64,000 bases of DNA from positions 248,001 to 312,000 of the forward strand of contig NZ_CP104965.1 in assembly GCF_025452235.1 (NCBI RefSeq), given 5' to 3'. Of this stretch, positions 26,505 to 36,131 are shown in pieces. This stretch comes from Devosia neptuniae. Lineage in GTDB: Bacteria; Pseudomonadota; Alphaproteobacteria; Rhizobiales; Devosiaceae. Below the pieces are notes generated by a model. The model did no database searches and had not been told where the DNA came from. It saw nothing but the letters and a program-made list of their open reading frames with translations. Positions within the stretch are counted from its first letter, which is position 1; each line of letters begins with the position of its first letter. Made by a program: the position numbers and the translations under genes.

Positions 26505-27404
26505 CTAACCAAATTGCGCCAGGTCCTGCACGCCGCGGTGGAAGCGGGCCAGCTTGGCGTAAAAATCCTCGAGGATGTAGCGCACGTCGATATTGTCGTA
26601 GACCTTGATGGGCCGGTTCTTGCCGGTATGAACGTAGTTCATGTGGCTGGTGAATTCGGGCGCAGGGCGCCAGTCGGATAGCCCGCCATGCGGGTTGAGA
26701 ATGACCGACAAGGCCGGAGTGTCGCCCAGCGAGCGATGCTCGATCGGCCCCGGATGCACCCGCAAGTTCCACTCGATCAACTGCTCGACCAGATAATCCC
26801 CGATAGCGCCGCGGCCGGCGCAGCGTTCCTGGAGTTCGGCATAGCTCACCGCCATCATGCGATAGACGGTGGAGGGAATCTGCCAGACCTGGATGTTCGA
26901 GCGCATCACCACATTGGCGGCGGCGATATCGTTCATCAGGTTGAATTCGCGCCCGCCCACCGGCCAGGCGCCGCCCCCGATCCATACGCAGATGACATTG
27001 CGCTCATTGAGCCGCGGCTCCAGCAGCAATGCCGAGGCCATGTCGGTCAGTGGGCCCAGGAATGCCACATAAAGCGGGCGGTCATCGTCCGCCATGGCTT
27101 GGTCGATGATCATCTGCGCGCCGGGCGACGGCACGGGCGTGCTCTCGTCAGGCAAGGCATTTGCCCCGCCATTGGCCACCGGGATGCGGCCGGACAGATC
27201 CATCAGGTCCAGCAATTTATCGATCTCCTCCCGGCTATCGAGCATGCTGGTCTGCGAGCGATGGGCGCCGAAATGGGCGGCGATGATGCCATGGAAATCA
27301 AAGGTCGGCGTCAGGAGGGCATGAACGATAGTGAACTGATCGTCGGCCTCGTTCTTGGCATCGGTATTGAGGATCAGGCGGGCGCGTTTTTCGCGGGGCA
27401 ACAT
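26505..27404 (-). CDS. Nucleoside hydrolase-fold protein
   Basis: 299 residues, start chosen at the ATG 27404 (AGGA about 9 bases upstream) instead of an in-frame TTG at 27422. The N-terminus has the aspartate cluster of the IU-nucleoside hydrolase fold in the variant form NTDAKNEADDQ, followed by HGIIAAHFGAH; later FLGPLTDMASAL and FNLMNDIAAANVV match the fold's calcium and active-site loops. Classical enzymes cleave ribonucleosides using Ca2+. This one is the last gene of an operon with isomerase, sugar kinase and split transketolase, so its true substrate may be another furanoside. It is convergent with the autotransporter gene. Confidence 0.85.
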   Translation of the reverse strand: MLPREKRARLILNTDAKNEADDQFTIVHALLTPTFDFHGIIAAHFGAHRSQTSMLDSREEIDKLLDLMDLSGRIPVANGGANALPDESTPVPSPGAQMIIDQAMADDDRPLYVAFLGPLTDMASALLLEPRLNERNVICVWIGGGAWPVGGREFNLMNDIAAANVVMRSNIQVWQIPSTVYRMMAVSYAELQERCAGRGAIGDYLVEQLIEWNLRVHPGPIEHRSLGDTPALSVILNPHGGLSDWRPAPEFTSHMNYVHTGKNRPIKVYDNIDVRYILEDFYAKLARFHRGVQDLAQFG

Positions 27405-27440
27405 GGCGGTCAATCCTGTCAATGGCGGTCGGTATCCGGC

Positions 27441-28421
27441 TCAGAACGAGCCGAACAGGGCTTTCTGGGCAATGCGAAGAGCGCCGATGGCGTCGTGCTT
27501 GCTCTGCGCCTCCTTGAGCGCGTCGATATCGAGCGCCTCGAGGCCGCGGGAAGCCGCCTTGAGGAAGTCGATGGCATGAGTCGCCGTGGCGACGCTGTCC
27601 TCGCGGAACGGGAATTGATCGAGCTGCCAGACGCCCTCCCACTTGTTCTTGCGCAGCACATAGAAGAACTCGAACAGCTCGATCGGGTGCAGGCTGCCCG
27701 CCACCAGATCATCATCCCAGGAGCGGTAATTGTCGTTGACGTCCATGCCGAAGAGCCGGCCATAGTCGATCGCCATCTGGGCTGAATCGGCCGCGGACTC
27801 GCCGCCGAACAAAGCGTGGCCGAAATCGAGCAGGATGCCGACATTGGGCAGCCCGATCTTTTCGATGCCGAGCAGGGTGCGGGCGAGGGAATCAAAGCTC
27901 ATATGCACGCGCGGCTCGCGCGGCTTGTATTCGATGACGAATTTGAGGTCCGGGTTCTCGCTGGCGAGTTGGCCGACGCCATCGAGCGAATGCTTCCACA
28001 GCGTGCCGTGATCGACCTGGAAGGGATAGTCCCAACCGTCCTGGCCGGGCCACAGCTTGACATAATCGGCCTTGAAGAAGCGCACCACGTCGCAGGCTTC
28101 GGTGATGAGTTCATGAGCGCGGCGGCGCACCCCGGCATCCGGATTGGTGAAGGCGCCCTTGGCGAACTCGCGGGTATAGATTTCCGGCGTGATGCCGATG
28201 ACGCCGAGATTATTGCGATCGAGCGCCGTCTTGATTTGGGCATTGCTGAATTCGCCGCCGAAGAACGGATAGTTGATATCGACGACCGAGAGGTCCTTGA
28301 CCTGGCCGGCCAGGTCGATGGCCTCGATGACGCTGCGCGGCGTGCCATAGCCATCGGTCGCGTAGCGATCCACATAGGTGGCAAAATGCCAGATGCCGGC
28401 GCCATAACGCTGGTTACTCAT
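27441..28421 (-). CDS. Sugar isomerase/epimerase, xylose-isomerase-like TIM barrel
   Basis: 326-residue TIM-barrel protein of the AP-endonuclease-2/xylose isomerase superfamily. Likely metal ligands are E in [12 protein letters not shown] and H in [14 protein letters not shown] in [14 protein letters not shown], and D in [10 protein letters not shown]. This set is typical of Mn-dependent aldose-ketose isomerases and epimerases. The start overlaps the kinase stop by 4 bases (28418-28421). With kinase and transketolase upstream it would convert an aldose to the ketose that is then phosphorylated; D-apiose to D-apulose is one candidate. Confidence 0.85.
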   Translation of the reverse strand: MSNQRYGAGIWHFATYVDRYATDGYGTPRSVIEAIDLAGQVKDLSVVDINYPFFGGEFSNAQIKTALDRNNLGVIGITPEIYTREFAKGAFTNPDAGVRRRAHELITEACDVVRFFKADYVKLWPGQDGWDYPFQVDHGTLWKHSLDGVGQLASENPDLKFVIEYKPREPRVHMSFDSLARTLLGIEKIGLPNVGILLDFGHALFGGESAADSAQMAIDYGRLFGMDVNDNYRSWDDDLVAGSLHPIELFEFFYVLRKNKWEGVWQLDQFPFREDSVATATHAIDFLKAASRGLEALDIDALKEAQSKHDAIGALRIAQKALFGSF

Positions 28422-29917
28422 CGAAATCCTCCTCTTTCGGGTGCCGTTTCGGGCTGGTTCAGGGTGCGCGCGACGGCCATGTGCCAGCGCGCCAGATGCT
28501 CGTTTCGTTCCGCCGCAGGCATGGCGGGGGCATAGTGTTCGGCCGCCGCCACCGGCGCCGTATCATGCCCGAGCGCTGCATGCGCCAAGGCGGCGGCGCC
28601 AAGGGCGCTCACTTCGGCGGCGGCGGCAACGGCCACCGGCCGGCCGATAATGTCGGCTTGGAATTGCATCAGGAAGCCGTTGCGCGAGGCGCCGCCATCG
28701 GCGCGCAACTCGGCAAGCGCTGTGCCCGTATCCTGCTCCATGGCGGCCAATACATCGGCCACCTGGAAGGCAATGGCTTCGAGCGCGGCGCGGGCCAGAT
28801 GGGCGCGGCTGGTGCCCAGCGTCATGCCGGTAATGGTGCCACGCGCATCGGCCCGCCAATGCGGCGCGCCCAGGCCCACCAAGGCGGGCACGAAGGCCAC
28901 ACCATTGCTGTCCGAAACCGTCGCGGCGAGGTCGGACAGGGCTGTGGCATCGGCAAGGCCGAGCATGTCGGCCATGAATGCCGCCGCCTGCCCCGAAACC
29001 GAGATATTGCCCTCGAGCGCATGGACCGGCCCGGCGGAGGTGCTCCAGGCGATGGTGCTGGAAATGCCATGGCGTGACAGTACCCGTTCGCCGGTGAGCG
29101 CCATCAGCGACGTGCCGGTGCCATAAGTGGCCTTGACCATGCCGGGTTTGCGCACGCCATGGCCATAAAGCGCGGCATGGGAATCCCCGATCATGGCGTG
29201 GATGGGAATGCCGCTAGGCAGCGCCGACGCTCCCGCGACCGTCTCACCGAACCGGGAATCCGATGGCATGACGACCGGCAGGAGCGACAGTGGCACATCG
29301 AACAGGCGCGCCAGTTCGGCATCCCAGGCCATGGTCTGGGTATTGAACAACTGCGTGCGCGAGGCGTTGGAATGGTCGGTGGCGTGAACGTCGCCGCCAC
29401 TCAGTGTCCACAACAGCCAGGCGTCGACCGTCCCGGCCCGCAATTGACCGGCTTCGGCCCGCTGGCGGGCGCCCGGCACTGCGTCGAGCAGCCAGGCGAT
29501 CTTGCCGGCGGGAAAGAGCGGATCGAGCGCCAGCCCGGTTTTCTGTTCGATGATGCCCGCATGACCGGCCGCGCGCAGCGCTTCGCAGGTGGCGGCGGAT
29601 CGGCGGCATTGCCAAATGATGCAGGGCCCGATGGGCTCGCCCGCCGCCGCATCCCAAACGATGATCGACTCGCGCTGGTTGGAGATCGCTACAGCCGCGA
29701 TGTTCTGGGCACCCGCCTTGCTAACAATCGCAGCAATGACCTGCCGCACGCCATCGAGCAGCGCCGTGGCCGATTGCTCGGCCCAGCCCGATTGCGGATA
29801 GGACACGGCATTGGGTACCGAGGCCTGCTGCAATATGCGGCCAGCCGCATCGACCAGTAGCGCCTTGGTATTGGTGGTGCCCTGATCGATGGCGAGAACG
29901 AGGTCCGGCTGGCTCAT
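28418..29917 (-). CDS. FGGY family carbohydrate kinase
   Basis: 499-residue two-domain sugar kinase. N-terminal phosphate loop [28 protein letters not shown] and IIWQCRR resemble glycerol kinase, with cysteine where WQDRR is common; later [21 protein letters not shown] and [17 protein letters not shown]. The start MSQPDLVLA at 29917 overlaps the transketolase stop by 4 bases; a longer reading would lie within that gene. FGGY kinases phosphorylate ketoses and polyols. The operon context points to a ketose feeding a transketolase, such as apulose or erythrulose. Confidence 0.9.
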   Translation of the reverse strand: MSQPDLVLAIDQGTTNTKALLVDAAGRILQQASVPNAVSYPQSGWAEQSATALLDGVRQVIAAIVSKAGAQNIAAVAISNQRESIIVWDAAAGEPIGPCIIWQCRRSAATCEALRAAGHAGIIEQKTGLALDPLFPAGKIAWLLDAVPGARQRAEAGQLRAGTVDAWLLWTLSGGDVHATDHSNASRTQLFNTQTMAWDAELARLFDVPLSLLPVVMPSDSRFGETVAGASALPSGIPIHAMIGDSHAALYGHGVRKPGMVKATYGTGTSLMALTGERVLSRHGISSTIAWSTSAGPVHALEGNISVSGQAAAFMADMLGLADATALSDLAATVSDSNGVAFVPALVGLGAPHWRADARGTITGMTLGTSRAHLARAALEAIAFQVADVLAAMEQDTGTALAELRADGGASRNGFLMQFQADIIGRPVAVAAAAEVSALGAAALAHAALGHDTAPVAAAEHYAPAMPAAERNEHLARWHMAVARTLNQPETAPERGGFR

Positions 29918-30870
29918 CTCTTGCGCGCGATGGTCTGGCGGGCGGCCTCGGCAATGCCGGTTTCGGTGAGGCCGAAATGCTCCATCAGCCACTCGGCCGA
30001 GCCGGTGGGCACAAAGCCCGGGAAACCCATGATGCGCATGGGGACCGGTGTGTTGGCGGTGACGATCTCGGCAATGGCGCCGCCCAATCCGCCGCGCACC
30101 GAATGTTCCTCGACGGTGACGATGGCGCCGGTTTCCGCTGCGGCCAGAATCGCCGACTCGTCCAGCGGATTGACCGTCGCCATGTTGACAACACGGGCAC
30201 GAATACCCTCGCCCGCAAGGATTTTCGCGGCCGCGACGGCGCGGTGCACCATGGTGCCATTGGCGATAATGGCGATGTCGTCGCCTTCGATCAGCGTCTC
30301 GGCCTGGCCGATCTCGAAACTGGCATGGCTACGCTCAAGCGCAGGCACCGGCATGCGGCTGACGCGCACGAAGACCGGGCCGTCCATGGCGGCGGCGGCG
30401 CGAATGGCCTGCTCGGTCTGCCACGGATCGGCCGGAACGATCAGCGTCAGATTGTTGAACAGGCGTAGCCAGGCCATGTCCTCGATCGAGTGATGGGTGG
30501 GGCCAAGCTCGCCATAGGCGACGCCGCTCGACTGCCCGATCAATTTCACATTCACATTGGAATAGGCAATGTCGGCCTTGATCTGCTCAAGCGCGCGGGC
30601 GCTGAGAAAGCACGCCGCCGCCGACACGAACGGCACCTTGCCGCCATTGGCAAGGCCCGCGCCAACCGCCACGACGGTCTGCTCGGCAATGCCGACATTG
30701 ACCATGCGCTCGGGCCATTTCTGCTTGAACCCGGCCAGCTTGGACGAACCCACGCTATCGCTGACCACGGTGACGATCCGCGGATCGGTGGCGGCAAGCG
30801 ACTCGATGGTGGCAGCGAAACTGTCGCGGCAATCGAACATGCCGGCCTTGGCCGGGGCTGCTGCACTCAT
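29914..30870 (-). CDS. Split transketolase, C-terminal subunit
   Basis: 318 residues holding the pyrimidine-binding and C-terminal domains of transketolase. The catalytic-glutamate region appears as GELGPTHHSIEDMAWLR, and ATVNPLDE and TVEEHSVRGGLGGAI mark the C-terminal domain. It overlaps the N-terminal subunit stop by one base (TGATG at 30870). Split transketolases are typical of specialised pathways such as apulose-4-phosphate or sulfosugar cleavage and are distinct from the single-chain housekeeping enzyme. AptB-like by context; not proven. Confidence 0.9.
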   Translation of the reverse strand: MSAAAPAKAGMFDCRDSFAATIESLAATDPRIVTVVSDSVGSSKLAGFKQKWPERMVNVGIAEQTVVAVGAGLANGGKVPFVSAAACFLSARALEQIKADIAYSNVNVKLIGQSSGVAYGELGPTHHSIEDMAWLRLFNNLTLIVPADPWQTEQAIRAAAAMDGPVFVRVSRMPVPALERSHASFEIGQAETLIEGDDIAIIANGTMVHRAVAAAKILAGEGIRARVVNMATVNPLDESAILAAAETGAIVTVEEHSVRGGLGGAIAEIVTANTPVPMRIMGFPGFVPTGSAEWLMEHFGLTETGIAEAARQTIARKR

Positions 30871-31709
30871 CAGACCAACTCCGCCATGGCTTGCTCATAT
30901 TGCTGTTTATTGGGCACGCCATGATGCCAGGCCACATTGTCATGCATGAAGCTCACGCCCTTGCCCTTGACCGTGTTGGCGATAACGCAGAGCGGCTTGC
31001 CCCGGCCTTTCGGATTGGCGCTGAGTAGGCTCAGAAGGGCAGCATGATCGTGCCCATCCACCATTTCGACATGCCAGCCAAAGGCCCGCCATTTGTCGTC
31101 CAGCGGATCGAGCGAAGCGGTGTCCTCGGTGCGCGCGCCCTGCTGCAACCGGTTCCGGTCGATGATCAGGGTGAGGTTTTCGAGCTTGCGATGGCCGGCG
31201 GTAAGCGCGGCCTCCCAATTGCTGCCCTCCTGCAATTCGCCATCGCCGGTCAGCACGAAAGTGCGGAAGTCGGCGTTGTCGATCTGGCCGGCAATGGCGA
31301 TGCCGATGGCAACGGGCAGGCCGTGGCCGAGTGGACCGGTATTGGTTTCGACGCCCGCCAGGTAATTGCGATTGGGGTGCCCGTTGAGCATGCTCAGCGG
31401 CTTCATATAGCTCGATAGTTCAGCTTCCGGGAAATAGCCGGCAGCGGCGAGCACCGAATAAAAGGCGCCGGTGCAATGGCCCTTGCTCATCACGAAACGG
31501 TCGCGTGCTGGATCGCGGGGGTTTTTCGGATCATAGCGCATGGCGCCGAAATACAGCGTTGCCAGCACGTCCGCAGCGCTGAAATCGCCGCCCGGATGCC
31601 CCTGCTGGGCCTCATACACCATCTGGAAGCTGCGCCGGCGAATCCACAGGGCCTTGCTGGCAATGAGCGAAACGGCGTCATTTCTTAGCGTTGGCGCAGG
31701 TAATGACAA
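30870..31709 (-). CDS. Split transketolase, N-terminal (thiamine diphosphate) subunit
   Basis: 279 residues with the thiamine diphosphate-binding region: QQGHPGGDFSAADVLATLYF, GPLGHGLPVAIG and GDGELQEGSNWEAAL with IIDRNRLQQ following (the GDG...N motif). A TTG at 31709 is proposed as start because GGAG lies 8 bases upstream and the protein then begins just before the conserved LRNDAVSLIASKALWIRRRS; the next ATG is too deep in the domain, and upstream in-frame sequence does not look like protein. First gene of a five-gene coupled operon. Confidence 0.88.
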   Translation of the reverse strand: MSLPAPTLRNDAVSLIASKALWIRRRSFQMVYEAQQGHPGGDFSAADVLATLYFGAMRYDPKNPRDPARDRFVMSKGHCTGAFYSVLAAAGYFPEAELSSYMKPLSMLNGHPNRNYLAGVETNTGPLGHGLPVAIGIAIAGQIDNADFRTFVLTGDGELQEGSNWEAALTAGHRKLENLTLIIDRNRLQQGARTEDTASLDPLDDKWRAFGWHVEMVDGHDHAALLSLLSANPKGRGKPLCVIANTVKGKGVSFMHDNVAWHHGVPNKQQYEQAMAELV

Positions 31710-32039
31710 TCTGGTCTCCAGCGTATCGGGCCGGTACGGGCCGCCTCTGTCGGGCGTGGCGAGCAAATTGTTGCAGAGATGCAGACGCCTCCAATGGGCG
31801 CCGGCCATGCCACAGCGAAAATGCTTCCTCACAGACAGGGTGCGGTTGCTGCACCTCTTTGTTTGCATGATTGCTATCCTGCGTTTTGCTTTCATGCAAT
31901 GGCGAAAAGTTTCGATTTATGTGTTTTTTCTAACTTTGCCTATGCACCTGTTTTGCGCTTTTTCGGGTGACAAGCGCGTTTTGGTGCTTCAAACGGATAA
32001 CCAGATGCTAGCACTTTACCCCTGTGTGAGGGATGCGGA
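31710..32039. promoter_or_regulatory. 330-base divergent promoter region, transketolase operon / deoR-type gene
   Basis: No gene is evident. The stretch 31860-32010 is markedly AT-rich. CGAAA-AG-TTTCG (31903-31914) is a perfect palindrome, and other TTCG-containing words occur nearby; DeoR family repressors commonly bind repeats with TTCG cores. The upstream position of the DeoR gene makes this the likely auto-regulatory and operon control region. Confidence 0.5.
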
Positions 32040-32864
32040 ATGCAGAAACCAAGATCATCCAAAGCCGGGCGCGGGAGTGTTGAGGGCGGGCGGCAGCATT
32101 TGCTGGCCGAGCCGCGCCGCATGAAAATTCTCGAATGGCTGCAAGAAGAAGGCAGCGCCCGGGTACGGGATCTTTCGGCGGCCTTCGCCGTGTCCGAGGC
32201 AACGATCCGCCAGGACCTGGAGCGGCTGGATGCCGATGGCTATATTTCGCGCGAACATGGCGGCGCCTATCTGCGCTCCATCCCGCAGCAGGTTCAGTCT
32301 ATGTCCCTGCAGCACGGCCAGAACATGGACCGCAAGAAGCTGATTGGCGCGGCCGCCGCATCGCTGGTCCGCAACAACGAAACCATCATCATCGACTCCG
32401 GCACGACGACGACGCAATTTGCCGAGAATTTGAAGTCCAGACAAGAACTTAACATCATCACCAATGCCCTCAACATCGCGTTGATCCTGGGGGCAATTCC
32501 CACCAATACAGTGCATATGCCAGCGGGCCAGTTCAAGGCGCCCACCCTGTCGCTGAGCGGGGAAAAGTCGGCGGAATTTTTCGTCGGCATCTATGCCGAA
32601 AAGCTGTTCCTGGCCACCGCCGGCATCTCGTTCGAGGCGGGCCTGACCTATCCGGCCATCGGGGACATCTATGTGAAGCGCGCCATGGTGAAAGCCGCCT
32701 CGCGCGTCTATCTGCTGGCCGACTCGACCAAGATCGGCAAGGTCTCGTTCTCCTCGCTCGGCGGGGTGGAGCTGGTGCATACCCTGATTACCGACAGCGG
32801 TATCATCAGGACCGACCGCGAAGCCTTCGAGCGCCGCGGTGTCGAAGTGCTCGTCGCCGACTAA
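32040..32864 (+). CDS. DeoR/GlpR family transcriptional regulator
   Basis: 274 residues. The N-terminal helix-turn-helix is RVRDLSAAFAVSEATIRQDL followed by the family wing REHGGAYL. The C-terminal DeoRC domain has the phosphosugar-sensing motifs IIIDSGTTTTQFAENL, HMPAGQF and LADSTKIGKVSF. DeoR proteins usually sense phosphorylated sugars and repress catabolic operons. It is divergent from the transketolase operon and upstream of the oligosaccharide importer, so one effector could control both. The exact start is uncertain; no strong Shine-Dalgarno is seen before 32040. Confidence 0.92.
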   Translation: MQKPRSSKAGRGSVEGGRQHLLAEPRRMKILEWLQEEGSARVRDLSAAFAVSEATIRQDLERLDADGYISREHGGAYLRSIPQQVQSMSLQHGQNMDRKKLIGAAAASLVRNNETIIIDSGTTTTQFAENLKSRQELNIITNALNIALILGAIPTNTVHMPAGQFKAPTLSLSGEKSAEFFVGIYAEKLFLATAGISFEAGLTYPAIGDIYVKRAMVKAASRVYLLADSTKIGKVSFSSLGGVELVHTLITDSGIIRTDREAFERRGVEVLVAD

Positions 32865-32941
32865 GCGCATCATTTTCGCCTTCTAGCGTTTAGCTGCGTG
32901 TTCCGCCAAAAGGGCATTGACAGCAGTAAGCTTCGACCATA

Positions 32942-32968
32942 TTCGTTAGAAATCGCAAAAATAACGAA
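32942..32968. promoter_or_regulatory. TTCGTTA-N13-TAACGAA inverted repeat before the importer
   Basis: TTCGTTA (32942-32948) and TAACGAA (32962-32968) are perfect inverted arms around a 13-base spacer, within an AT-rich island about 185 bases upstream of the binding-protein gene. The TTCG core matches the style of DeoR-family sites and of the palindrome at 31903-31914, linking importer and catabolic operon to the same regulator by inference. Confidence 0.55.
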
Positions 32969-33153
32969 AATAAAAACAATTACTGCGATGCGCCCCGCAG
33001 GTAAGCGCGTGGGACGGAGGTCGTCATCCCTGGCCTGACAGGCATGTTGCTGACGCAGCAGCCGACGCCAGGTTGTGGCCGATCCGTGCCCGGAATGCCT
33101 GATTTAACCGGTCGATGCTCGCATAAGCGCACGGCCGGTCGAGGAGGATACAG

Positions 33154-35061
33154 ATGACCCGGCTTGGCCGATTTCTGCTGACGTCCGCAATGGGCGGCCT
33201 GATGACCACCGCCGCCTTCGCGCAAGGCGCCATGACCGATGTGGGAACGCCACGCAGCGAAACTCTCATCGTGCAAACCTTCGACGGGCGCTCCGCCAAC
33301 CCGTCGGCACAGAACCCGCTGAACTCCTACGCCATCTGGCGCGGTTTCCGCGAGCTCGGCTGGGGCTATCTCTGGGAAATGGATACCGCCACGGGCAAAT
33401 CCTATCCCGAAATGGCCGACGGTTTCCCCGAAGTGCTGAACGACGCCCATACCCAGTTCCGCATCAAGATTCGCCCGGGAATCCTGTGGAGCGACGGCGT
33501 CGAGTTCACGACCGACGACATCATCTACTCGCTCGACACCGCCTTCAAATATCGCGAGCAGCTGACCAATGTCGCCAGCGTCACCGTCTATCTCAAGAGC
33601 TATAAGAAGATCGACGACTACACCTTCGAGGTCGAGACGGTGAACCCGTCCTACGACCTGACGACCCGCTTGGGCGTCTATACCTGGGGTACGCCGTTCA
33701 ACTGGGTCCCCAAGCACATATTCGAAGCGCAGGGCGACCAGGTCGTCCGCTTCCAGAATGCGCCGCCGGTGACCCTGGGGCCCTATAAGGTCAAGGAATT
33801 CGATCCCAATGGCTTCTGGCAGCTGTGGGAATTGCGCGAAGACTGGCAAAAGTCGAGCTGGGGCAATCTCGGTACGCCAAAACCCAAATTCATTCTCTAC
33901 AAGGATTTCGGTGCGGAAGAGACACGCGCCCTGGCCTTCGTGCAGAACCAGTACGATGTCGACACCTTCATGAGCCCGGACAGCATCGATGCTGCCAAGG
34001 CCCGCAATCCCAAGGTCGAGACCTTCTCGGCGACCTTCCCCTATCACGACATGAACGATGCCTGCTCCTACGGCGTCTATATCAACCAGCAACGTGCCCC
34101 TTATGACATGCCGGAGGTGCGCTGGGCACTGGCCCTGTCGCTGGACCTTTCCCAGATCGGCATCAGCGCCATGAGCGGCCAGTTCAAGGCTGCGGCCTTG
34201 CCCCTGCCCGATACCCCGATTACCGGCCCGATCTTCTACGAAGCCAATCTGCAGGCGCTCAAGGGCCTGACGATCGGCGATGGCTACAAGCCATTCGATG
34301 CAGAATTCAGCACCCAGCTCGTCGAGACGCTCAAGGCCCAGGGCATTGATCCGTCCTTGCTGCCGACCGGCGACGCAATCCGCTCCGGCTTCGGCGCGGG
34401 CTGGTGGAAGCACGACCCGGCGGAAGCCGAAAAGCTCCTCGGCTCGGTGGGCATCAAAAAGAGCGCGGATGGTTTTTACGCCCTGCCGGACGGCTCACCA
34501 TGGGTGATCGAGTTCGTCATCCCCGGCGACTGGAACAAAGTGCTGCAACGCCTCGGCTTTTCCATCGCGGACAGCTGGCGCCAGGCTGGTTTCAACGTCA
34601 ATGCGCGCCAGGTGGACAATGGCGAATACACCACGGTGCAGAACACCAATTCGCGCAACGAACTGCAGATCAACTGGTCCAATACCTGCGTCTATAACAG
34701 CAACTGGCTGGGCAACTGGAACCAGTTCCGCGAGAGCAATATCAAGCCGGCGGATTCCACCGATCCCTTGAGCGGCAATTATGCCCGTATCACCGACCAG
34801 CAAGTGCTGGACCTGGTAGCTGAGGGCGCCGCGCTGCCGCTCGATGATCCCAAATTCGTCCAGAACGGACAGGAGATCGCCATGCGGATCGCCAGCGAGA
34901 TGCAAATCATCAACCTGATGAACATCCCCACCACGATCCCGACCAACAGCACCTATTGGACGAACTTCCCCAAGCAGAACAACTTCTACGCTGCGCCCTA
35001 CACTTGGTGGAGTTCGTTCAAGCAGACGGTGGTGAACATCGAGCCAACCGGCCAGCAATAG
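33154..35061 (+). CDS. ABC transporter substrate-binding protein, family 5 (oligosaccharide-type)
   Basis: 635 residues with a signal peptide (LLTSAMGGLMTTAAFAQ). SBP family 5 features: PEMADGFPEVLNDAHTQFRI, then ILWSDGVEFTTDDIIYSLD. The mature protein is unusually rich in tryptophan and tyrosine (for example WGYLWEM, WTNFPKQNNFY), as in family 5 receptors that bind plant oligosaccharides instead of peptides. GAGGAGG lies close before the ATG. First gene of a five-gene importer operon that ends in a glycosidase gene. Confidence 0.9.
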   Translation: MTRLGRFLLTSAMGGLMTTAAFAQGAMTDVGTPRSETLIVQTFDGRSANPSAQNPLNSYAIWRGFRELGWGYLWEMDTATGKSYPEMADGFPEVLNDAHTQFRIKIRPGILWSDGVEFTTDDIIYSLDTAFKYREQLTNVASVTVYLKSYKKIDDYTFEVETVNPSYDLTTRLGVYTWGTPFNWVPKHIFEAQGDQVVRFQNAPPVTLGPYKVKEFDPNGFWQLWELREDWQKSSWGNLGTPKPKFILYKDFGAEETRALAFVQNQYDVDTFMSPDSIDAAKARNPKVETFSATFPYHDMNDACSYGVYINQQRAPYDMPEVRWALALSLDLSQIGISAMSGQFKAAALPLPDTPITGPIFYEANLQALKGLTIGDGYKPFDAEFSTQLVETLKAQGIDPSLLPTGDAIRSGFGAGWWKHDPAEAEKLLGSVGIKKSADGFYALPDGSPWVIEFVIPGDWNKVLQRLGFSIADSWRQAGFNVNARQVDNGEYTTVQNTNSRNELQINWSNTCVYNSNWLGNWNQFRESNIKPADSTDPLSGNYARITDQQVLDLVAEGAALPLDDPKFVQNGQEIAMRIASEMQIINLMNIPTTIPTNSTYWTNFPKQNNFYAAPYTWWSSFKQTVVNIEPTGQQ

Positions 35062-35129
35062 CCGGCTTGTGGGCGAGGCGGCATTCTCCCGACCGTCTCG
35101 CCTCCCTCTTCAGTCTTGAGGTTTGATCC

Positions 35130-36131
35130 ATGGGTGTCGTTAGCTTCGTGGCCAAACGCATCGGCCTTTACCTGGCCGTGCTGTTCATCGGCCTGACCAT
35201 TACCTTCATGCTGCCGCGCCTGATGCCGATCAATCCGGTGGATGGCTATATCGGCCAGATTCAGAGCCGGGCCAATGGCACGCTGACGGCCGAGGCGATT
35301 GCCGAACTGCGAGTCAATCTCGAGCAGCTTTACGGGCTCAAGGGCGACGTGTTCACGCAATATGTGTCCTATCTGAAGCGCATCGTCCTCAGCTTCGATT
35401 TCGGCCCTTCCTTCACCTATTACCCGCAGCCCGTCTCGGCGATGATCCTCAATGCATTGCCCTGGACGCTGGGCCTGCTGCTGACCTCGACAGTCATCGC
35501 GTGGCTGCTCGGCAATCTGGTGGGGCTGGTCGCCGGCTACTTCCACAAGCAGAAGGCCGCCTCGCTCCTCGAATTCGTCGGCATCCTGCTCTACCCCATC
35601 CCCTATTACATCCTGGCCGTGACCATGCTGCTGTTGCTGGCCTATATCTTCCCGGTCTTTCCGCTGTCGGCGACCTTTCCGGTGGGGCAGATGACGCCGG
35701 AGAAATTTGGCATGGTCATCTACAATTCCCTGTTGCCCGGCATCACGCTGGTGCTGGCCGGATTCGGCTGGAATATCCTGTCGATGAAGGCACTGACGGT
35801 GGCGACGACTGAAGAGCCCTACGTCACCTATGCCCGGCTCAAGGGCACCTCGAACTGGACGCGGATGACACGCTATGTCTTCCGCAATGCACTGCTGCCG
35901 CAGGTGACCGCGTTGGCGCTGTCGCTGGGCATGGTGTTCAACGGCGCGCTGCTGACCGAGATGATCTTCTCCTATCCCGGCATCGGGCTGGTCATGCGCA
36001 CCGCCGCCAATGGTGGCGACTACAATGTGCTCTACGGCGCCATCACCATCTCCATCATCGCCGTGGCGACCGCCGGGCTGGTCATCGACCTGCTCTATCC
36101 TCTCCTCGATCCGCGGATCCGTCACAAATGA
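35130..36131 (+). CDS. ABC transporter permease (DppB type)
   Basis: 333-residue permease, DppB/OppB family: first segment LYLAVLFIGLTITFMLPRLM, then the periplasmic region with LYGLKGDVFTQYVSYL, and the EAA loop YARLKGTSNWTRMTRYVFR. Its stop overlaps the next gene by 4 bases. Channel subunit of the importer whose receptor is at 33154. Confidence 0.93.
   Translation: MGVVSFVAKRIGLYLAVLFIGLTITFMLPRLMPINPVDGYIGQIQSRANGTLTAEAIAELRVNLEQLYGLKGDVFTQYVSYLKRIVLSFDFGPSFTYYPQPVSAMILNALPWTLGLLLTSTVIAWLLGNLVGLVAGYFHKQKAASLLEFVGILLYPIPYYILAVTMLLLLAYIFPVFPLSATFPVGQMTPEKFGMVIYNSLLPGITLVLAGFGWNILSMKALTVATTEEPYVTYARLKGTSNWTRMTRYVFRNALLPQVTALALSLGMVFNGALLTEMIFSYPGIGLVMRTAANGGDYNVLYGAITISIIAVATAGLVIDLLYPLLDPRIRHK

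Noticed and set aside
31710..31895. Extended N-terminus of the transketolase N-subunit
   Set aside because: The residues do not resemble transketolase and cover the divergent promoter; a TTG at 31709 has a Shine-Dalgarno and matches the conserved start.
32980..34413. Long minus-strand open frame antisense to the family 5 binding-protein gene
   Set aside because: The plus-strand product has a signal peptide and family motifs; the antisense reading has no recognisable domain and is a by-product of GC-rich codon bias.
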